A DNA stretch of 64,000 nt from an uncultured Pseudomonadota bacterium (GTDB lineage: Bacteria > Pseudomonadota > Gammaproteobacteria > Steroidobacterales > Steroidobacteraceae): assembly GCA_903828595.1 (NCBI GenBank), contig CAIKMS010000021.1, forward strand, positions 1-64,000, in the 5' to 3' direction. A program made the translations under genes and the position numbers. The first letter of the stretch is position 1, and each line of letters begins with the position of its first letter. Below, piece after piece: positions 26,488 to 36,931 of this stretch. The notes beneath the pieces are model-generated. The model had not been told where the DNA came from, did no database searches, and was given only the letters and a program-made list of their open reading frames with translations.

Positions 26488-27498
26488 TCAGGGACGCCCG
26501 TAATACTGCAAATACCAGCGCACAAAGCGCTCCACACCCACTTCGACCGGCGTGGTAGGCGAATAACCGGTATCGCGCGACAGGTCCTCAATATCCGCCC
26601 AGGTCGCCGGCACATCGCCGTTTTGCAGCGGCAACAGGTTCATTTGCGCCTTGATGCCTAAGCACTCTTCCAACAAACCGATGTAACGCATCAGCTCCAC
26701 CGAGCGATGATTACCGATGTTGTAGATCTTATAGGGCGCGAGGCTAGAGCTGGGATCAGGGGATGCCGGGTCAAATTGAGGATTCGGGCTCGGTGGTCGA
26801 TCCAAGGCACCAACGATGCCGGTGACAATATCGTCAATGTAGGTGAAGTCTCGGCGGTGTTGGCCGTGATTAAAAACGTCGATCGGAAGACCCGCCAGCA
26901 TGTTTTTAGCAAATATAAACAGGGCCATATCCGGCCGGCCCCACGGACCATAGACCGTAAAAAACCGTAACCCTGTGGTGGGTAGACGGTACAACGTTGA
27001 ATACGTGTGCGCCATCAGCTCATTGGCTTTCTTGGTAGCGGCATAAAAGGACAAAGGGTGATCCACACTTTGGTGGGTGGAAAACGGCATGGAGGTGTTG
27101 GAGCCGTACACCGAACTGGTTGAGGCATACACCAGATGCTCCACCCCGGTATGGCGGCAACCTTCTAAAATATTGGTGGTGCCGACGATGTTGCTATCCA
27201 CGTAAGCCAGCGGATTTTCCATCGAATAGCGCACGCCAGCCTGAGCACCTAAGTGCACCACGCGCGAAAACCCCTCACGCGCAAACAGTTCGGGTATACC
27301 CACTCGGTCCGCTAAATCCATTTTTATGAAGGAAAATCCCGGGTAGGCGCTCAGTTTATCCAGACGCGCTTGCTTGAGCTTTGGATCGTAATAGGCGTTG
27401 AGGTTATCTAACCCCACCACTTGATCACCGCGCTCTAGCAGTCGCTCGGCGGCGTGAAAGCCTATAAACCCCGCCGTCCCTGTAACCAGAATCTTCAT
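26488..27498 (-). CDS. UDP-glucuronate 4-epimerase-like NAD-dependent epimerase
   Basis: A 336-residue extended SDR. It shows [35 protein letters not shown], the typical start of the CapI/LspL/GAE subgroup, then [23 protein letters not shown], the catalytic [17 protein letters not shown] (YxxxK) and [24 protein letters not shown]. These features favour conversion of UDP-glucuronate into UDP-galacturonate, using the product of Ugd. It starts six bases after the TviB-like dehydrogenase ends, so the two form an operon. A UDP-GlcNAc(A) epimerase role, as in WbpP/TviC pairs, is an alternative, but the [10 protein letters not shown] start fits the glucuronate group better. Confidence 0.85.
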   Translation of the reverse strand: MKILVTGTAGFIGFHAAERLLERGDQVVGLDNLNAYYDPKLKQARLDKLSAYPGFSFIKMDLADRVGIPELFAREGFSRVVHLGAQAGVRYSMENPLAYVDSNIVGTTNILEGCRHTGVEHLVYASTSSVYGSNTSMPFSTHQSVDHPLSFYAATKKANELMAHTYSTLYRLPTTGLRFFTVYGPWGRPDMALFIFAKNMLAGLPIDVFNHGQHRRDFTYIDDIVTGIVGALDRPPSPNPQFDPASPDPSSSLAPYKIYNIGNHRSVELMRYIGLLEECLGIKAQMNLLPLQNGDVPATWADIEDLSRDTGYSPTTPVEVGVERFVRWYLQYYGRP

Positions 27499-27504
27499 AA
27501 GGTT

Positions 27505-28800
27505 TTAGAGCCTTGCATCCGTTGCGTCACGCCCAAACAAATACTTAATGTCGTATACCACGTGCTTTTTCTTGGCCAGCCGACGAATAGCCGGTAGTCC
27601 CATCTCCTTAAAGGCTGAATGGGCGACCGCCAATACGATGGCATCATACGTGCCGGCGCGCGGCTTGTTGACCAATTTCAGTCCGTACTCGTGCTGGGTG
27701 TCTTTGGCGTTAGTCCACGGATCACAGACATCCACCTTCGCGCCATAACGCTGTAGCTCGGCGATCACGTCGACGACTTTTGAGTTACGCAGGTCCGGGC
27801 AGTTTTCTTTGAACGTTAAGCCCATGACCAGCACACGCGAGCCTTTAACCGGCAATCGATGATCCGACAGCAGCTTGACCACTTCACCGGCTATGTACAG
27901 GCCCATGTTATCGTTAATACGCCGCCCGGCCAGAATCATCTCCGGGTGATAGCCAATCTCTTGAGCCTTGTGCGTCAGGTAATAAGGGTCCACCCCGATG
28001 CAATGGCCGCCGACCAAACCGGGCCTGAACGGTAAAAAGTTCCACTTTGTTCCCGCCGCTTTCAACACCTCTTCGGTGTCGATGCCCAGCCTTTTGAAAA
28101 TCAATGCCAGTTCATTGATCAGAGCAATATTCACATCGCGCTGCGTGTTTTCAATGACCTTGGCGGCTTCAGCCACGCGAATACTGGAGGCTGGATGGGT
28201 TCCGGCACTGACTACACTGCCGTACAGTAGATCCACGTAAGCGGCAGCGGCAGGCGTGGAGCCTGCCGTAATTTTAACAATGCTGGTCAGTCGATGAGTC
28301 TTATCGCCTGGATTAATGCGCTCCGGGCTGTAACCGACAAAAAAGTCTTCGTTGAATTTGAGATTCGAGAACTTCTCTAAGATCGGTACGCAGATCTCCT
28401 CAGTGCACCCGGGATACACAGTCGACTCATAGACTACCGTATCGCCCTTAGACAACACCCGACCGACCGACTCACTGGCTTTTTCCAGCGGCGTCAGATC
28501 AGGACGTTTGTACTGATCGATAGGCGTGGGTACCGTCACCACATACACGTTGCAACGTGCCAGATCGCTAAGTGTGGCGGTGTAGTCCAACTGCGTGGCC
28601 TGCGCTAACTCCTGAGCACTAACCTCTAGTGTGGCGTCGTGCCCTTGTTTAAGGCTGGCTACCCGATCGGCATTGATATCAAAACCTAACGTAGGGTAAC
28701 GCCGGCCAAACTCAACAGCCAAGGGCAGTCCCACGTAGCCTAAGCCGATGATGCCTAAACGGGTGTGAGTCAAACTAAAGCGATGCTTTTTCTGCGCCAT
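27505..28800 (-). CDS. Nucleotide sugar dehydrogenase, TviB/WbpO-like
   Basis: A 431-residue UDP-sugar C6 dehydrogenase. Unlike Ugd, it belongs to the UDP-N-acetylhexosamine group: it shows [26 protein letters not shown], the substrate segment [15 protein letters not shown], the catalytic Cys in [25 protein letters not shown] and [16 protein letters not shown]. The Vi antigen enzyme TviB and Pseudomonas WbpO share this pattern and make UDP-GalNAcA or UDP-GlcNAcA. The ATG at 28800 begins the conserved start [19 protein letters not shown]; the frame could run to 28857. It is the first gene of the two-gene operon with the epimerase. Confidence 0.85.
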   Translation of the reverse strand: MAQKKHRFSLTHTRLGIIGLGYVGLPLAVEFGRRYPTLGFDINADRVASLKQGHDATLEVSAQELAQATQLDYTATLSDLARCNVYVVTVPTPIDQYKRPDLTPLEKASESVGRVLSKGDTVVYESTVYPGCTEEICVPILEKFSNLKFNEDFFVGYSPERINPGDKTHRLTSIVKITAGSTPAAAAYVDLLYGSVVSAGTHPASSIRVAEAAKVIENTQRDVNIALINELALIFKRLGIDTEEVLKAAGTKWNFLPFRPGLVGGHCIGVDPYYLTHKAQEIGYHPEMILAGRRINDNMGLYIAGEVVKLLSDHRLPVKGSRVLVMGLTFKENCPDLRNSKVVDVIAELQRYGAKVDVCDPWTNAKDTQHEYGLKLVNKPRAGTYDAIVLAVAHSAFKEMGLPAIRRLAKKKHVVYDIKYLFGRDATDARL

Positions 28801-28891
28801 GAGCGGTTTCCAATCACCATAATGTCGCGAAGTATAGTGTAGCTTTTGGCCAAACACCGGACACAGGTCACAACCGCGTACGCCGTATTAC

Positions 28892-29608
28892 CTAGACAGA
28901 TCGAAACAGGCAGCGCCCCCCGGAAGCCTTGGCTAACTGCTCCAAACTCAGTTCGTGCGCCGCCAACTCCGCCTCGGTGGGCGCAATCACGCGAACAGCG
29001 ATAGGCTCTCGTGTCGTACGGCGCCCTCCAGAGACCGATCGGTCCTCGCTGGGGCCATGATCGCCATCCAAAACCAAGGTCGCCTGCCCGCCGGTCATGG
29101 CCAGATACACTTCGGAGAGCAATTTCGCGTCGAGTAGCGCGCCGTGCAACTCACGCGCTGAGTTGTCCACCGAGTAGCGCTTACACAGCGCATCCAGACC
29201 GTTACGCTGACCCGGATGAATCTGTCGAGCTAACAACAACGTATCCAAAACCATAAACCGACTCGCCAGCGGCGCGCGCGCGACATCGTCTGTTAAGCGC
29301 CCCAGTTCAGCGTCTAAAAAGCCTAAATCAAAGGCGGCGTTGTGTATGACTAACTGCGCATCCTGGATAAATGCCTCAAACTCAGTCGCCACATCCGCAA
29401 AACGCGGATGTCCCTCCAAGAACTCTCGGGTCAGTCCATGTACCTGCAAGGCTCCCTCGTCACTGTCCCGATCCGGATTGAGATAACGATGAAAGGTTTT
29501 ACCGGTAGCCCGCCGGTTAATCAGCTCCACCGCACCAATCTCGATGACCCGATGGCCCTGGCCGGGCTCAAGACCCGTGGTTTCAGTATCTAAGACGATT
29601 TGTCGCAT
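28892..29608 (-). CDS. dnaQ: DNA polymerase III epsilon subunit, 3'-5' exonuclease
   Basis: Proofreading subunit of the replicase, 238 residues. The DEDDh set is visible: Exo I in VLDTETTGLEPG, Exo II in VIHNAAFDLGFLD, and Exo III in LHGALLDAKLLSEVYLAMTGGQ. The C-terminal SLEQLAKASGGRCLF is the region that contacts the alpha subunit in E. coli. It follows rnhA by five bases in the same direction, whereas in E. coli the two genes are divergent. Confidence 0.96.
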   Translation of the reverse strand: MRQIVLDTETTGLEPGQGHRVIEIGAVELINRRATGKTFHRYLNPDRDSDEGALQVHGLTREFLEGHPRFADVATEFEAFIQDAQLVIHNAAFDLGFLDAELGRLTDDVARAPLASRFMVLDTLLLARQIHPGQRNGLDALCKRYSVDNSARELHGALLDAKLLSEVYLAMTGGQATLVLDGDHGPSEDRSVSGGRRTTREPIAVRVIAPTEAELAAHELSLEQLAKASGGRCLFRSV

Positions 29609-29613
29609 AAGGT

Positions 29614-30075
29614 TTAAGCCTGTAAGCCTGCCATCATTTCATCAATGCCACGGTTGGCTAACGCATCGGCTCGCTCGTTACCCGGATCACCGCTGTGACC
29701 TTTAACCCAAAACCACGCCACCTCGTGACCGGCGTTGAGCGCATCCAGCAACTGCCATAAATCCTGGTTCTTGACCGGTTTTTTATCGGCTGTTTTCCAA
29801 CCGCGTTTTTTCCACCCAGGCAACCAATCTTGAAGGCCCTGCATGACGTACTTGGAATCGGTGTAAACGCTGACTTGGCACGGACGTGACAGAGCCTCTA
29901 GCGCGCGAATCGCCGCAGTGAGTTCCATGCGATTATTGGTGGTCGTGGACTCGCCGCCCCACAGCTCGCGTTCATGTCCACGCGAAGTCAAATAGGCCCC
30001 CCAGCCACCCGGCCCTGGGTTACCGCGACACGCGCCATCCGTATAGATCGTCACGACATCCCTATCATTGCTCAT
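29614..30075 (-). CDS. rnhA: Ribonuclease HI
   Basis: Degrades the RNA strand of RNA-DNA hybrids, 153 residues. The four acidic catalytic residues are seen in [39 protein letters not shown] and [12 protein letters not shown]; the basic handle [19 protein letters not shown] is also present. The ATG at 30075 fits the family length; a frame five residues longer begins at 30090. Its start overlaps the end of the methyltransferase gene by 11 bases, so the three genes (methyltransferase, rnhA, dnaQ) form one operon. Confidence 0.96.
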   Translation of the reverse strand: MSNDRDVVTIYTDGACRGNPGPGGWGAYLTSRGHERELWGGESTTTNNRMELTAAIRALEALSRPCQVSVYTDSKYVMQGLQDWLPGWKKRGWKTADKKPVKNQDLWQLLDALNAGHEVAWFWVKGHSGDPGNERADALANRGIDEMMAGLQA

Positions 30076-30880
30076 GTCTTGAACTTTCATCCCTTACAGC
30101 GCCCAGCGGGCAACTCTCACTGATACGCGCCACCGGGCGGGCCATCGCCGTACTCAGGCGCGCCGCTCGACGCCGTGTGCGCACTACCCGGGTCAGTGTA
30201 TACAACCGCTTACGCGCCTTTAGCAGATAAGCACCGGCCAGCGGCCAAGGATACTGCGCCAAGCGACTGCCGGGTCGGGTCAAAGCGCCCACCCGACCGG
30301 CAACACCCTCCATGGCCAGACTTACACTGGAATCGACCAAACGCTGGCTAGGCCACAGGCCCAGATACGGATGCACTGACTGCACTTCAAAGCCTAAGAC
30401 CTCCAGCCAATCGGTGACGCGACGGGCGGACCATAGACGGGTCATGCCCGGCGGCAGACTGGCAGGCCACAGCCGATGCGCCAAATCCCAGGGACTACCG
30501 GGGGCAAAACCTACGATGATCAGGTGGCCTTCGCCCACTAAAACGCGTTCAGCCTCGCGCAGCACCGCGTGCGGCTCTGGCTCAAATTCCAACGTATGGG
30601 GCAGCAGCAGCCCATCCACAGAAGCCGTACTCACCGCCAGAGCTGACGCGTGGCTCATCAGATCACCCTGACCGCCGGGCTCGGCGAGCAGTGCGCTGCG
30701 CTGCGTGCGTGCAAAGGCTAAAAAGGCATCGCTGGCACCCCAACTGCCTACCTGCAGCAAATAGGCCCCAAAGACGTCGCCCAGCGCTTGCCGCACGGCG
30801 ATTTGCTCACGCACCAACAGCGCCCGGCCCAGTGGGCTGGCAAACCAATCACAGACCGACGTGGGTGGAGCTGACATCAT
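30065..30880 (-). CDS. Class I SAM-dependent methyltransferase (YafS position)
   Basis: A 271-residue protein with a degenerate methyltransferase-11 fold: [46 protein letters not shown] corresponds to the motif around strands 4-5, typical of the YafS/methyltransferase genes between gloB and rnhA. The glycine-rich SAM motif I near the N-terminus (YLLQVGSWG) is poor, as is common in this group. Two adjacent in-frame ATGs (30880 and 30877) are possible starts. Function is unknown. It is divergent from gloB with a 200-base gap that should hold both promoters. Confidence 0.8.
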   Translation of the reverse strand: MMSAPPTSVCDWFASPLGRALLVREQIAVRQALGDVFGAYLLQVGSWGASDAFLAFARTQRSALLAEPGGQGDLMSHASALAVSTASVDGLLLPHTLEFEPEPHAVLREAERVLVGEGHLIIVGFAPGSPWDLAHRLWPASLPPGMTRLWSARRVTDWLEVLGFEVQSVHPYLGLWPSQRLVDSSVSLAMEGVAGRVGALTRPGSRLAQYPWPLAGAYLLKARKRLYTLTRVVRTRRRAARLSTAMARPVARISESCPLGAVRDESSRHEQ

Positions 30881-31081
30881 CCGAAGAATACCGGTGCCGC
30901 CGCAGAACAGCTACCGGCGAGGCTTTCATTGGCAGGACGACTCGCCTTAGCATATGGCCGCGTATTAGGGTGGAAATCCCTGATCAATCAAGGTTAAATA
31001 CGCTCCTGCCTGATCGCCATGTGACGGGCACTCCTTGTGTTAATCCCACGCTGATTTGCCAGAGTCCGCTGACCAAACCCG

Positions 31082-31891
31082 ATGCCCATTGATTACGACG
31101 CCGACCTGTCCGTTAGCGCCTTGCCGGCTTTTCAGGATAACTACGTCTGGGTGGTGCGCGGGCTGCTCGATGAACGCCGGGTGGCTGTGGTGGATCCGGG
31201 TGACGCCACGGTCGTTGAACAGGCGCTAGCGCAGCATCAGTGGATACTCGACAGCATCCTAATCACCCATCACCACGCCGACCACGTGGGCGGAATTGAA
31301 GCCCTCCTGAGCCGCCGCCCGGGTGAGGATGTGCCGGTGTTCGGGCCGGCCAGCGAATCGATTCCCGGCCGTAGTGTGGCCTTAAGCGGCGGAGAAACGA
31401 TAAACCTTACGCGGTTGGGGCTCACCTTCGCGGTGATCAGCGTACCCGGACATACCTTAGGACACCTTGCCTATTACGGCCACAACACACTTTTTAGCGG
31501 GGACACTCTGTTCAGCGCTGGCTGCGGCCGCCTGTTTGAGGGAACCGCCGCGCAAATGCTGCACTCACTGGACCGCCTAGGCTCCTTGCCCGGCTCTACG
31601 CAGGTCTGCTGCACCCACGAATACACCGCCTCCAACCTGCGTTTTGCCGCGGTTGTGGAACCGCTCAACGAAGCACGGGTCGAACGCACGGCGCAAGTCT
31701 TGGAATTACGAGCAAAAGGCGTGCCCACTCTGCCGGTGCGGCTGTCTAAAGAACGGGCCTACAATCCGTTCTTGCGCAGCCGTGAACCCTCGGTGCGTGC
31801 CGCGGTCCAAGCTCATGCCGGACGGGCGATCGTCGATCCCATGGAAGTTTTTGCCACGCTTAGGCGTTGGAAGGATGAATTTCGCGGATGA
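31082..31891 (+). CDS. gloB: Hydroxyacylglutathione hydrolase (glyoxalase II)
   Basis: Hydrolyses S-lactoylglutathione to lactate and glutathione in methylglyoxal detoxification. A 269-residue metallo-beta-lactamase fold with ALPAFQDNYVWVVRG, the dinuclear metal motif THHHADHVGG, VPGHTLGHLAYYG, FSGDTLFSAGCGRLFEGTAAQM and HEYTASNLRFA. All metal ligands appear present. The stop overlaps the mltD start (ATGA). Confidence 0.96.
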   Translation: MPIDYDADLSVSALPAFQDNYVWVVRGLLDERRVAVVDPGDATVVEQALAQHQWILDSILITHHHADHVGGIEALLSRRPGEDVPVFGPASESIPGRSVALSGGETINLTRLGLTFAVISVPGHTLGHLAYYGHNTLFSGDTLFSAGCGRLFEGTAAQMLHSLDRLGSLPGSTQVCCTHEYTASNLRFAAVVEPLNEARVERTAQVLELRAKGVPTLPVRLSKERAYNPFLRSREPSVRAAVQAHAGRAIVDPMEVFATLRRWKDEFRG

Positions 31892-33684
31892 ACCTGAATA
31901 CTATTCCCGGCTCGCGCCTGCGCGGGTTTTGCCTGGCCGTGAGCTTGACGCTGATATTAGGCGCTTGCAGCACCACGCCCAGTGATCCGCATGCCAATGA
32001 ATTTGCGATGGTCCCCGCGCAACGCGGTGGCACGGGCAAAAACCCGAACAATCCCAATCATAAAACCAATGCAACTTATGGCGTAGGCGATGCGGATGAC
32101 TCGGCCATGGACAGCGCGGATGAGTCGCTACCGCCCGAACAATACCCGGATCTGTTTGCGCGACTAAGGTCCAGTTACCGGCTCGATCCTGAAGACCGCC
32201 CGGCCATCAACTCGCAAATCGCTTTCTTTGTGAATCGACCGGCGTCTTTAAATCGCACCTTTGAGCGTGCCGAGCGTTACCTTTACTACATCACCACCGA
32301 GCTGGAAGCCAGGCACATGCCGGCGGAGCTGGCCATGTTGCCGGTGATTGAAAGCTCCTATAACCCTTACGCTTACTCGCGTGCGCGTGCCGCGGGTATC
32401 TGGCAATTCATTGCGCCGACCGCCACCCGTTATCAGGTGCGCGTGAACTGGTGGCAGGACGGTCGGCGGGATATCACCGATTCCACGCGCGCCGCTTTAG
32501 ACTATCTGCAAGTCTTGCACGACCGCTTCGGCGATTGGCTGCTGGCTATTGCTGCCTACAATTGCGGCGAAATGGCCGTGCAGCGCGCTGTGGATCGCAA
32601 CCGTGCCGCTGGATTGCCCATCGATTTTTGGAGCTTAAAGCTACCGACTGAAACGCGTGGTTACGTACCCGAGCTACTGGCTATCGCGCGAATCGTGGAG
32701 CATCCCGATTGGTATGGACTAGCGTTCAGCCCGATCCCCAATAAGCCCTACTTTGCCCGGGTGGAGTTGCCTGGCCAAATTGATCTGCGGGTGGCGGCTG
32801 AACTAGCCGGAGTTAGCACCGCAGAGTTGCATGCACTAAACCCGGCCTTTAACCGTTGGGCGACGGATCCGGGTGGCTCTTACGCCTTACTGGTGCCTTA
32901 CGAATCGGCGCCAGACTTTCTCAACAACGTCAATCAACTGGCGCCTGAAGTACGGATGCCTTTAGAGCGTCACGTAATTTTAAATGGTGAGACGATGAGT
33001 ACGCTGGCACGTGCCCGCGACTTTCCGCCAGCCACCATCAGCATGCTGAATCCGACCTTAGGCTCGGTGCTCTCACCAGGAACTGAGGTGCTACTGCCAG
33101 CCAGCAACATCGCACCACTGCGCGCAGGATTGATAATCGAAGGTGAGGGCCATGCTGCTCGCATCGCTAAAGCCGGCCCGGAGCGGCTGCGCGTTTATGT
33201 GGTTCGTCACGGAGATACCTTGTGGTCGATCGCCCAGCGACATCATATGGACGTCAAGCAACTGGCGGCGATGAATGGCATGCGCGGCTCGCGATCCTCG
33301 CTGTCAGCCGGTGCTAAACTCAAGCTCAGCGAACACGCAAAGCCCGAAGAACCCAAAGCGCGCAGCGCTCGCACAGAAGCACCGGTACTGTTAGCCAGCA
33401 ACGAGCCCACCTTAGGTGTTCACACCCCAGCGGCCGGCAAAAAAGCCGCCGGCAAACCGGCAAAGCGCTCAACCAACAGCAAAAACCCGAAGAAAACCGC
33501 CGCAAAGACCCCTAAAAAGCTTCAGTACACCGTGCGTAACGGCGACTCCCTGGCGCGCATCTCGGAACATTTTGAGGTGTCCGTCGCGCAACTCAAGCAG
33601 TGGAACAGCCTGCCGGGAAGTCTGGTGCATCCGGGCCAGAAGCTGGTGGTTTATCTGGATCACAAACACGATGTCGGTGGCTAA
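31888..33684 (+). CDS. mltD: Membrane-bound lytic murein transglycosylase D with LysM repeats
   Basis: Lipoprotein that cleaves peptidoglycan glycan strands, 598 residues. The signal ends in a lipobox (LTLILGACSTTP). The SLT domain lies at about residues 125-260 with the catalytic glutamate in MLPVIESSYNPYAYSRARAAGIWQFI and LLAIAAYNCGEMAVQRAV. Three LysM-like repeats follow: a divergent one starting RHVILNGETMSTLA, then VYVVRHGDTLWSIAQRHHM and QYTVRNGDSLARISEHFEV, separated by a Lys/Pro-rich linker. It is translationally coupled to gloB; the same pair occurs in E. coli in inverted neighbourhood. Confidence 0.95.
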   Translation: MNLNTIPGSRLRGFCLAVSLTLILGACSTTPSDPHANEFAMVPAQRGGTGKNPNNPNHKTNATYGVGDADDSAMDSADESLPPEQYPDLFARLRSSYRLDPEDRPAINSQIAFFVNRPASLNRTFERAERYLYYITTELEARHMPAELAMLPVIESSYNPYAYSRARAAGIWQFIAPTATRYQVRVNWWQDGRRDITDSTRAALDYLQVLHDRFGDWLLAIAAYNCGEMAVQRAVDRNRAAGLPIDFWSLKLPTETRGYVPELLAIARIVEHPDWYGLAFSPIPNKPYFARVELPGQIDLRVAAELAGVSTAELHALNPAFNRWATDPGGSYALLVPYESAPDFLNNVNQLAPEVRMPLERHVILNGETMSTLARARDFPPATISMLNPTLGSVLSPGTEVLLPASNIAPLRAGLIIEGEGHAARIAKAGPERLRVYVVRHGDTLWSIAQRHHMDVKQLAAMNGMRGSRSSLSAGAKLKLSEHAKPEEPKARSARTEAPVLLASNEPTLGVHTPAAGKKAAGKPAKRSTNSKNPKKTAAKTPKKLQYTVRNGDSLARISEHFEVSVAQLKQWNSLPGSLVHPGQKLVVYLDHKHDVGG

Positions 33685-33736
33685 AGCTTGGACTTTTGCA
33701 CCGTGATTAGTTGCAACACCATTTGAAGGATTCGTC

Positions 33737-34528
33737 ATGGGATTTTTAAACGGCAAACGCGCGTTGATTGTAGGACTGGCCAGCGATCGGTCCATCGCCC
33801 ACGGCATCGCTGAAGCGATGCATCGCGAAGGGGCTGAGTTGGCGTTTTCCTACGTCGGTGATCGCTTCAAAGATCGCGTTGTTGAGATGGCACAGAGCTT
33901 TGGCTCGGATCGGGTCTTTGAGATGGACGTAGCCTCTGACTCACAGATCGACAACGGTTTTGCACAACTCAAAAACCACTGGGACAGTCTGGATATTTTG
34001 ATTCACTCGGTGGCCTTTGCACCGCGTGAAGCGATTGCGGGCTCGTTTGTAGAAAACACCTCGCGTGAAGCCTTTAGAGTCGCTCACGATATCTCCAGCT
34101 ACAGCCTAACCGCGCTTACCCGCGCGGCCCTACCCCTGATGGAGGGTAGACCGGGGGCTATTCTGACGCTGTCCTATCTAGGCGCCGTACGCTCCTTGCC
34201 CAACTACAACGTCATGGGACTGGCTAAAGCAAGCTTAGAAGCAAACGTGCGTTTTCTGGCGGCAGATCTCGGTCCGCGAGGGATACGGGTCAACGCCATA
34301 TCCGCCGGTCCCATCAAAACCTTAGCCTCAGCCGGCATTGCTGGCGTGCGTAAGATGCTCGCCCACGCCGCCCACGTGGCGCCGCTGCGTAAAAACGTGA
34401 CTCAACTGGAAGTCGGTAATGCCGCGGCGTTTTTGTGCTCGGATCTGGCCACTGGTATCACCGGTGAGGTGGTCTACGTGGATGCCGGCTACTCCAGCGT
34501 AGGCATGAGCTTTCCGGACGGCGAGTAG
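33737..34528 (+). CDS. fabI: Enoyl-ACP reductase (NADH)
   Basis: Last reductive step of fatty acid elongation and the triclosan target. A 263-residue SDR beginning [28 protein letters not shown]. The catalytic Y-x6-Y-x-x-G-x-x-K is seen in [20 protein letters not shown] with the tyrosine just before it, followed by [17 protein letters not shown]. Length and motifs match E. coli FabI closely. It stands 52 bases after mltD with AAGGA nine bases before its ATG, and is followed by a stem-loop. Confidence 0.97.
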   Translation: MGFLNGKRALIVGLASDRSIAHGIAEAMHREGAELAFSYVGDRFKDRVVEMAQSFGSDRVFEMDVASDSQIDNGFAQLKNHWDSLDILIHSVAFAPREAIAGSFVENTSREAFRVAHDISSYSLTALTRAALPLMEGRPGAILTLSYLGAVRSLPNYNVMGLAKASLEANVRFLAADLGPRGIRVNAISAGPIKTLASAGIAGVRKMLAHAAHVAPLRKNVTQLEVGNAAAFLCSDLATGITGEVVYVDAGYSSVGMSFPDGE

Positions 34529-34547
34529 GCCGCCACCTAGAGACTTA

Positions 34548-34573
34548 AAGCCCACGCCTAGGACCGTGGGCTT
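34548..34573 (+). terminator. Stem-loop between fabI and ppiD
   Basis: AAGCCCACG and CGTGGGCTT form a perfect 9-base stem around an 8-base loop in the convergent gap. T-runs are short on both sides, so it may act weakly in either direction. Confidence 0.55.
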
Positions 34574-34672
34574 GTAAGGCAACGTAAGACTTCTACTACC
34601 GGTAGTTGTCGCCAACGACCGAAGGCATCAAAACCTTTCGCATCGCAATACTCTGACGTTAAACGGTAGACG

Positions 34673-36598
34673 CTAGTCGAAGAGCTTCGGATCGATCTTA
34701 ATGTCGGACTTAGCCTTCAGCGTGGCGATATAGGCGGCGACCTCGCTGCTACCCTGCGCGCGCATCACCGGCCGCATGTCCGTGCCGTCCTTGTCGTCGA
34801 CCACGCCAGGTTTGACCGCTAAGAGCGAATAAACCCCCACGGTGTCGCCTAGGGCCACAACACCGCTGCCCGTCTTACCCACAGCCGGCGCAGGCGCTTT
34901 GAACAAAGCCTCAATTAGCGCGGTGGGCACACCCTTTTCGCGGCGTCCCAGACTCTTGATCGGCTGGTAACGGACCAGGCTTGGTGCGGCGGGGCTGACA
35001 TCCACGCCCTGCGTGCTGCCCAGAGAGGCTATCGCTTGAGCTAATGGCATACCCTGCGAGAGGCTACCCATGAGGGCTTGTGCAGCACTCTGGGCGGCTT
35101 TGGCAGCCATCTGCAGCTTCACCTGAGCCAGGACTTGATCGTGCACCGAAGCTTCGGTCTGCTCGGTGGGCGCGCGGTGGTTGGATGCCCGTAGCACCAC
35201 CACATCACCCGGCTTAATCTCAATGGCTCGGCTGTTCTGGCCAGCCAAGACGTCAGTGGAGAACGCCGCCGCCACGACCTTCGGATCGGCGGGCAAACCC
35301 GGGCCGCCGTTGGCTCGGGTAAAGTCGGCAATCGACTTCACGTTGAGCTTCAGCGCCTTAGCAAGGGGCTCTAAGCTGCCTGCATTTTCAAAGGCCAGCG
35401 TATCGATCTTTTCTTGTTGTTCGCCGAACAGTTTTTCCGCTTCGTTGCGCCTGAACTCAGGCTCCAGCGTCGCGCGAACTTCGTCAAAGCTCTTTTGATG
35501 ACCTTCCTGAACGCCATCGAGTTTGATGATGTGCCAACCGAACTGCGTCTTCACCGGCGGATGAATTTCACCGGTTTTCATAGCAAACAGCGCATCAGCA
35601 AAAGGCGCAACGAAGAACGTCTTTTCGGCCCAGCCCAAGTCACCGCCCTCAGCGGCTGAGACGGTGTCTTGGGAGTTAGCTTTGGCTAGTGCAGCAAAAT
35701 CGGCATTGGCTGCGCTGGCCTGCTTGTAGAGTTCTTCGGCCCGGGCTTTCGCCTTCGCATCGTCCGTACCGCTTTGAATCAAAATATGCCGCGCCCGTCG
35801 CTTCTCAGGCTCTACGTAGCGATCCTTAAGCTGATCGTAATAACCACGCAGCGCCTCATCGGTCACGGTCACACCGGCCGTGACGCTGTCGAGGGTCAGC
35901 TCGACATAGTCCACACTGACCGTGTCTGGCGTGAGGAAGTCCTGCTTGTGCGCGTTGTAGTAGGCGCTTAAAGCCGCAGCATCGGGGTTCATCTGGGCCA
36001 GGTACTTGGCTTGCGGAATCAACACATAACCGGCGTCACGCGATTCTTTCTCTAACGCGATGGTGCGGTTGAACTCCTGGGGCGTCACAAACGCCGAAAC
36101 CACCAGGCCGCCTTCCAGTTGGCGCGAGCGCAGCGATTGGCGCTCCTCAGCCTCAAAGCGCTGAGGACTTAAGCCCTGCTGGCGCAACAGACCCTCGTAG
36201 GCATCGCGATCAAAGTGACCTCCCACCTGAAAGGCCGGGATCTCCCGGATCGATTCAACGACCTGCTGGTCAGTGACCACAAAGTGCTGTTTGGTCACCT
36301 GCTGATTAAGCAGTGCCGCACCCACGTAGCGGTCCAGCAACGAGCGTCGCGCACCCTCAAGTAGGCTTGCGGGAATCTCTCCATCAGGAATCATGCGGTG
36401 CAGCTGTGTGACCTGGTCTTGGTAGGAATTACGCAGCGCATCCACGCTGAGTTCTTCGCCATTCACTTTCAGGCCCTTGTCGAGCTTGCTGCTGAAATCG
36501 ACCAGACCATGCACGCCCCATAGCGCAAAGCTCAGGGCCAGCGGCGCGAGCAGAATCCAGCCGAAGTGCTTAAAGCGATCATTGATCCACTGCAGCAT
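34673..36598 (-). CDS. ppiD: Periplasmic folding chaperone / peptidyl-prolyl isomerase PpiD
   Basis: Inner-membrane-anchored chaperone for proteins leaving the Sec channel. About 641 residues: one N-terminal helix (FGWILLAPLALSFALWGVHGLV), a SurA-N-like helical domain (VNGEELSVDALRNSYQDQVTQL), a parvulin domain at about residues 265-360 (KRRARHILIQSG and SAAEGGDLGWAEKTFFVAPFADALF with FGWHIIKLDGVQEG), and a C-terminal helical domain. The ATG at 36598 (MLQWINDRFKHFGW) fits the family; seven more residues are possible. It lies where it does in E. coli, after lon, but with tRNAs instead of hupB in between. Confidence 0.93.
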   Translation of the reverse strand: MLQWINDRFKHFGWILLAPLALSFALWGVHGLVDFSSKLDKGLKVNGEELSVDALRNSYQDQVTQLHRMIPDGEIPASLLEGARRSLLDRYVGAALLNQQVTKQHFVVTDQQVVESIREIPAFQVGGHFDRDAYEGLLRQQGLSPQRFEAEERQSLRSRQLEGGLVVSAFVTPQEFNRTIALEKESRDAGYVLIPQAKYLAQMNPDAAALSAYYNAHKQDFLTPDTVSVDYVELTLDSVTAGVTVTDEALRGYYDQLKDRYVEPEKRRARHILIQSGTDDAKAKARAEELYKQASAANADFAALAKANSQDTVSAAEGGDLGWAEKTFFVAPFADALFAMKTGEIHPPVKTQFGWHIIKLDGVQEGHQKSFDEVRATLEPEFRRNEAEKLFGEQQEKIDTLAFENAGSLEPLAKALKLNVKSIADFTRANGGPGLPADPKVVAAAFSTDVLAGQNSRAIEIKPGDVVVLRASNHRAPTEQTEASVHDQVLAQVKLQMAAKAAQSAAQALMGSLSQGMPLAQAIASLGSTQGVDVSPAAPSLVRYQPIKSLGRREKGVPTALIEALFKAPAPAVGKTGSGVVALGDTVGVYSLLAVKPGVVDDKDGTDMRPVMRAQGSSEVAAYIATLKAKSDIKIDPKLFD

Positions 36599-36609
36599 TT
36601 TAAGTCCCC

Positions 36610-36643
36610 AAAAAAACAACGGCCGCGGCTTTAAGCCGCGGCC
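36610..36643 (-). terminator. Rho-independent terminator after tRNA-Asp
   Basis: On the minus strand GGCCGCGGC pairs with GCCGCGGCC around TTAAA, followed within a few bases by a run of seven T. It ends the tRNA-Val-tRNA-Asp transcript just before ppiD. Confidence 0.85.
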
Positions 36644-36649
36644 GAAGGT

Positions 36650-36726
36650 TGGCGGAGTGGACGGGACTTGAACCCGCGACCCCCGGCGTGACAGGCCGGT
36701 ATTCTAACCAGCTGAACTACCACTCC
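36650..36726 (-). tRNA. tRNA-Asp (anticodon GTC)
   Basis: 77 bases. Acceptor GGAGTGG pairs with CCACTCC, the anticodon stem-loop is CCGGC-CTGTCAC-GCCGG (GTC), the T-arm has GGTTCAAGTCC, and CCA is encoded. Cotranscribed with the tRNA-Val upstream. Confidence 0.96.
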
Positions 36727-36931
36727 TTAAACTCGTCTCGGCACCGAGACCCTCAACCGACCGACCTTTTAGTGTCTGTCGGACCCGACTTGACCTTGGG
36801 CGTTCAGCGACCCAGGGCTTTGTCAGCAAATCCCACCCTAGCTTAAGCCCGGGTGGCTCATCTTAACCTGTTGTGATCCCAAACGCCCTACGGCATTACG
36901 GTCACTGACTCCTTAAGGACGCCCGCCAAAT

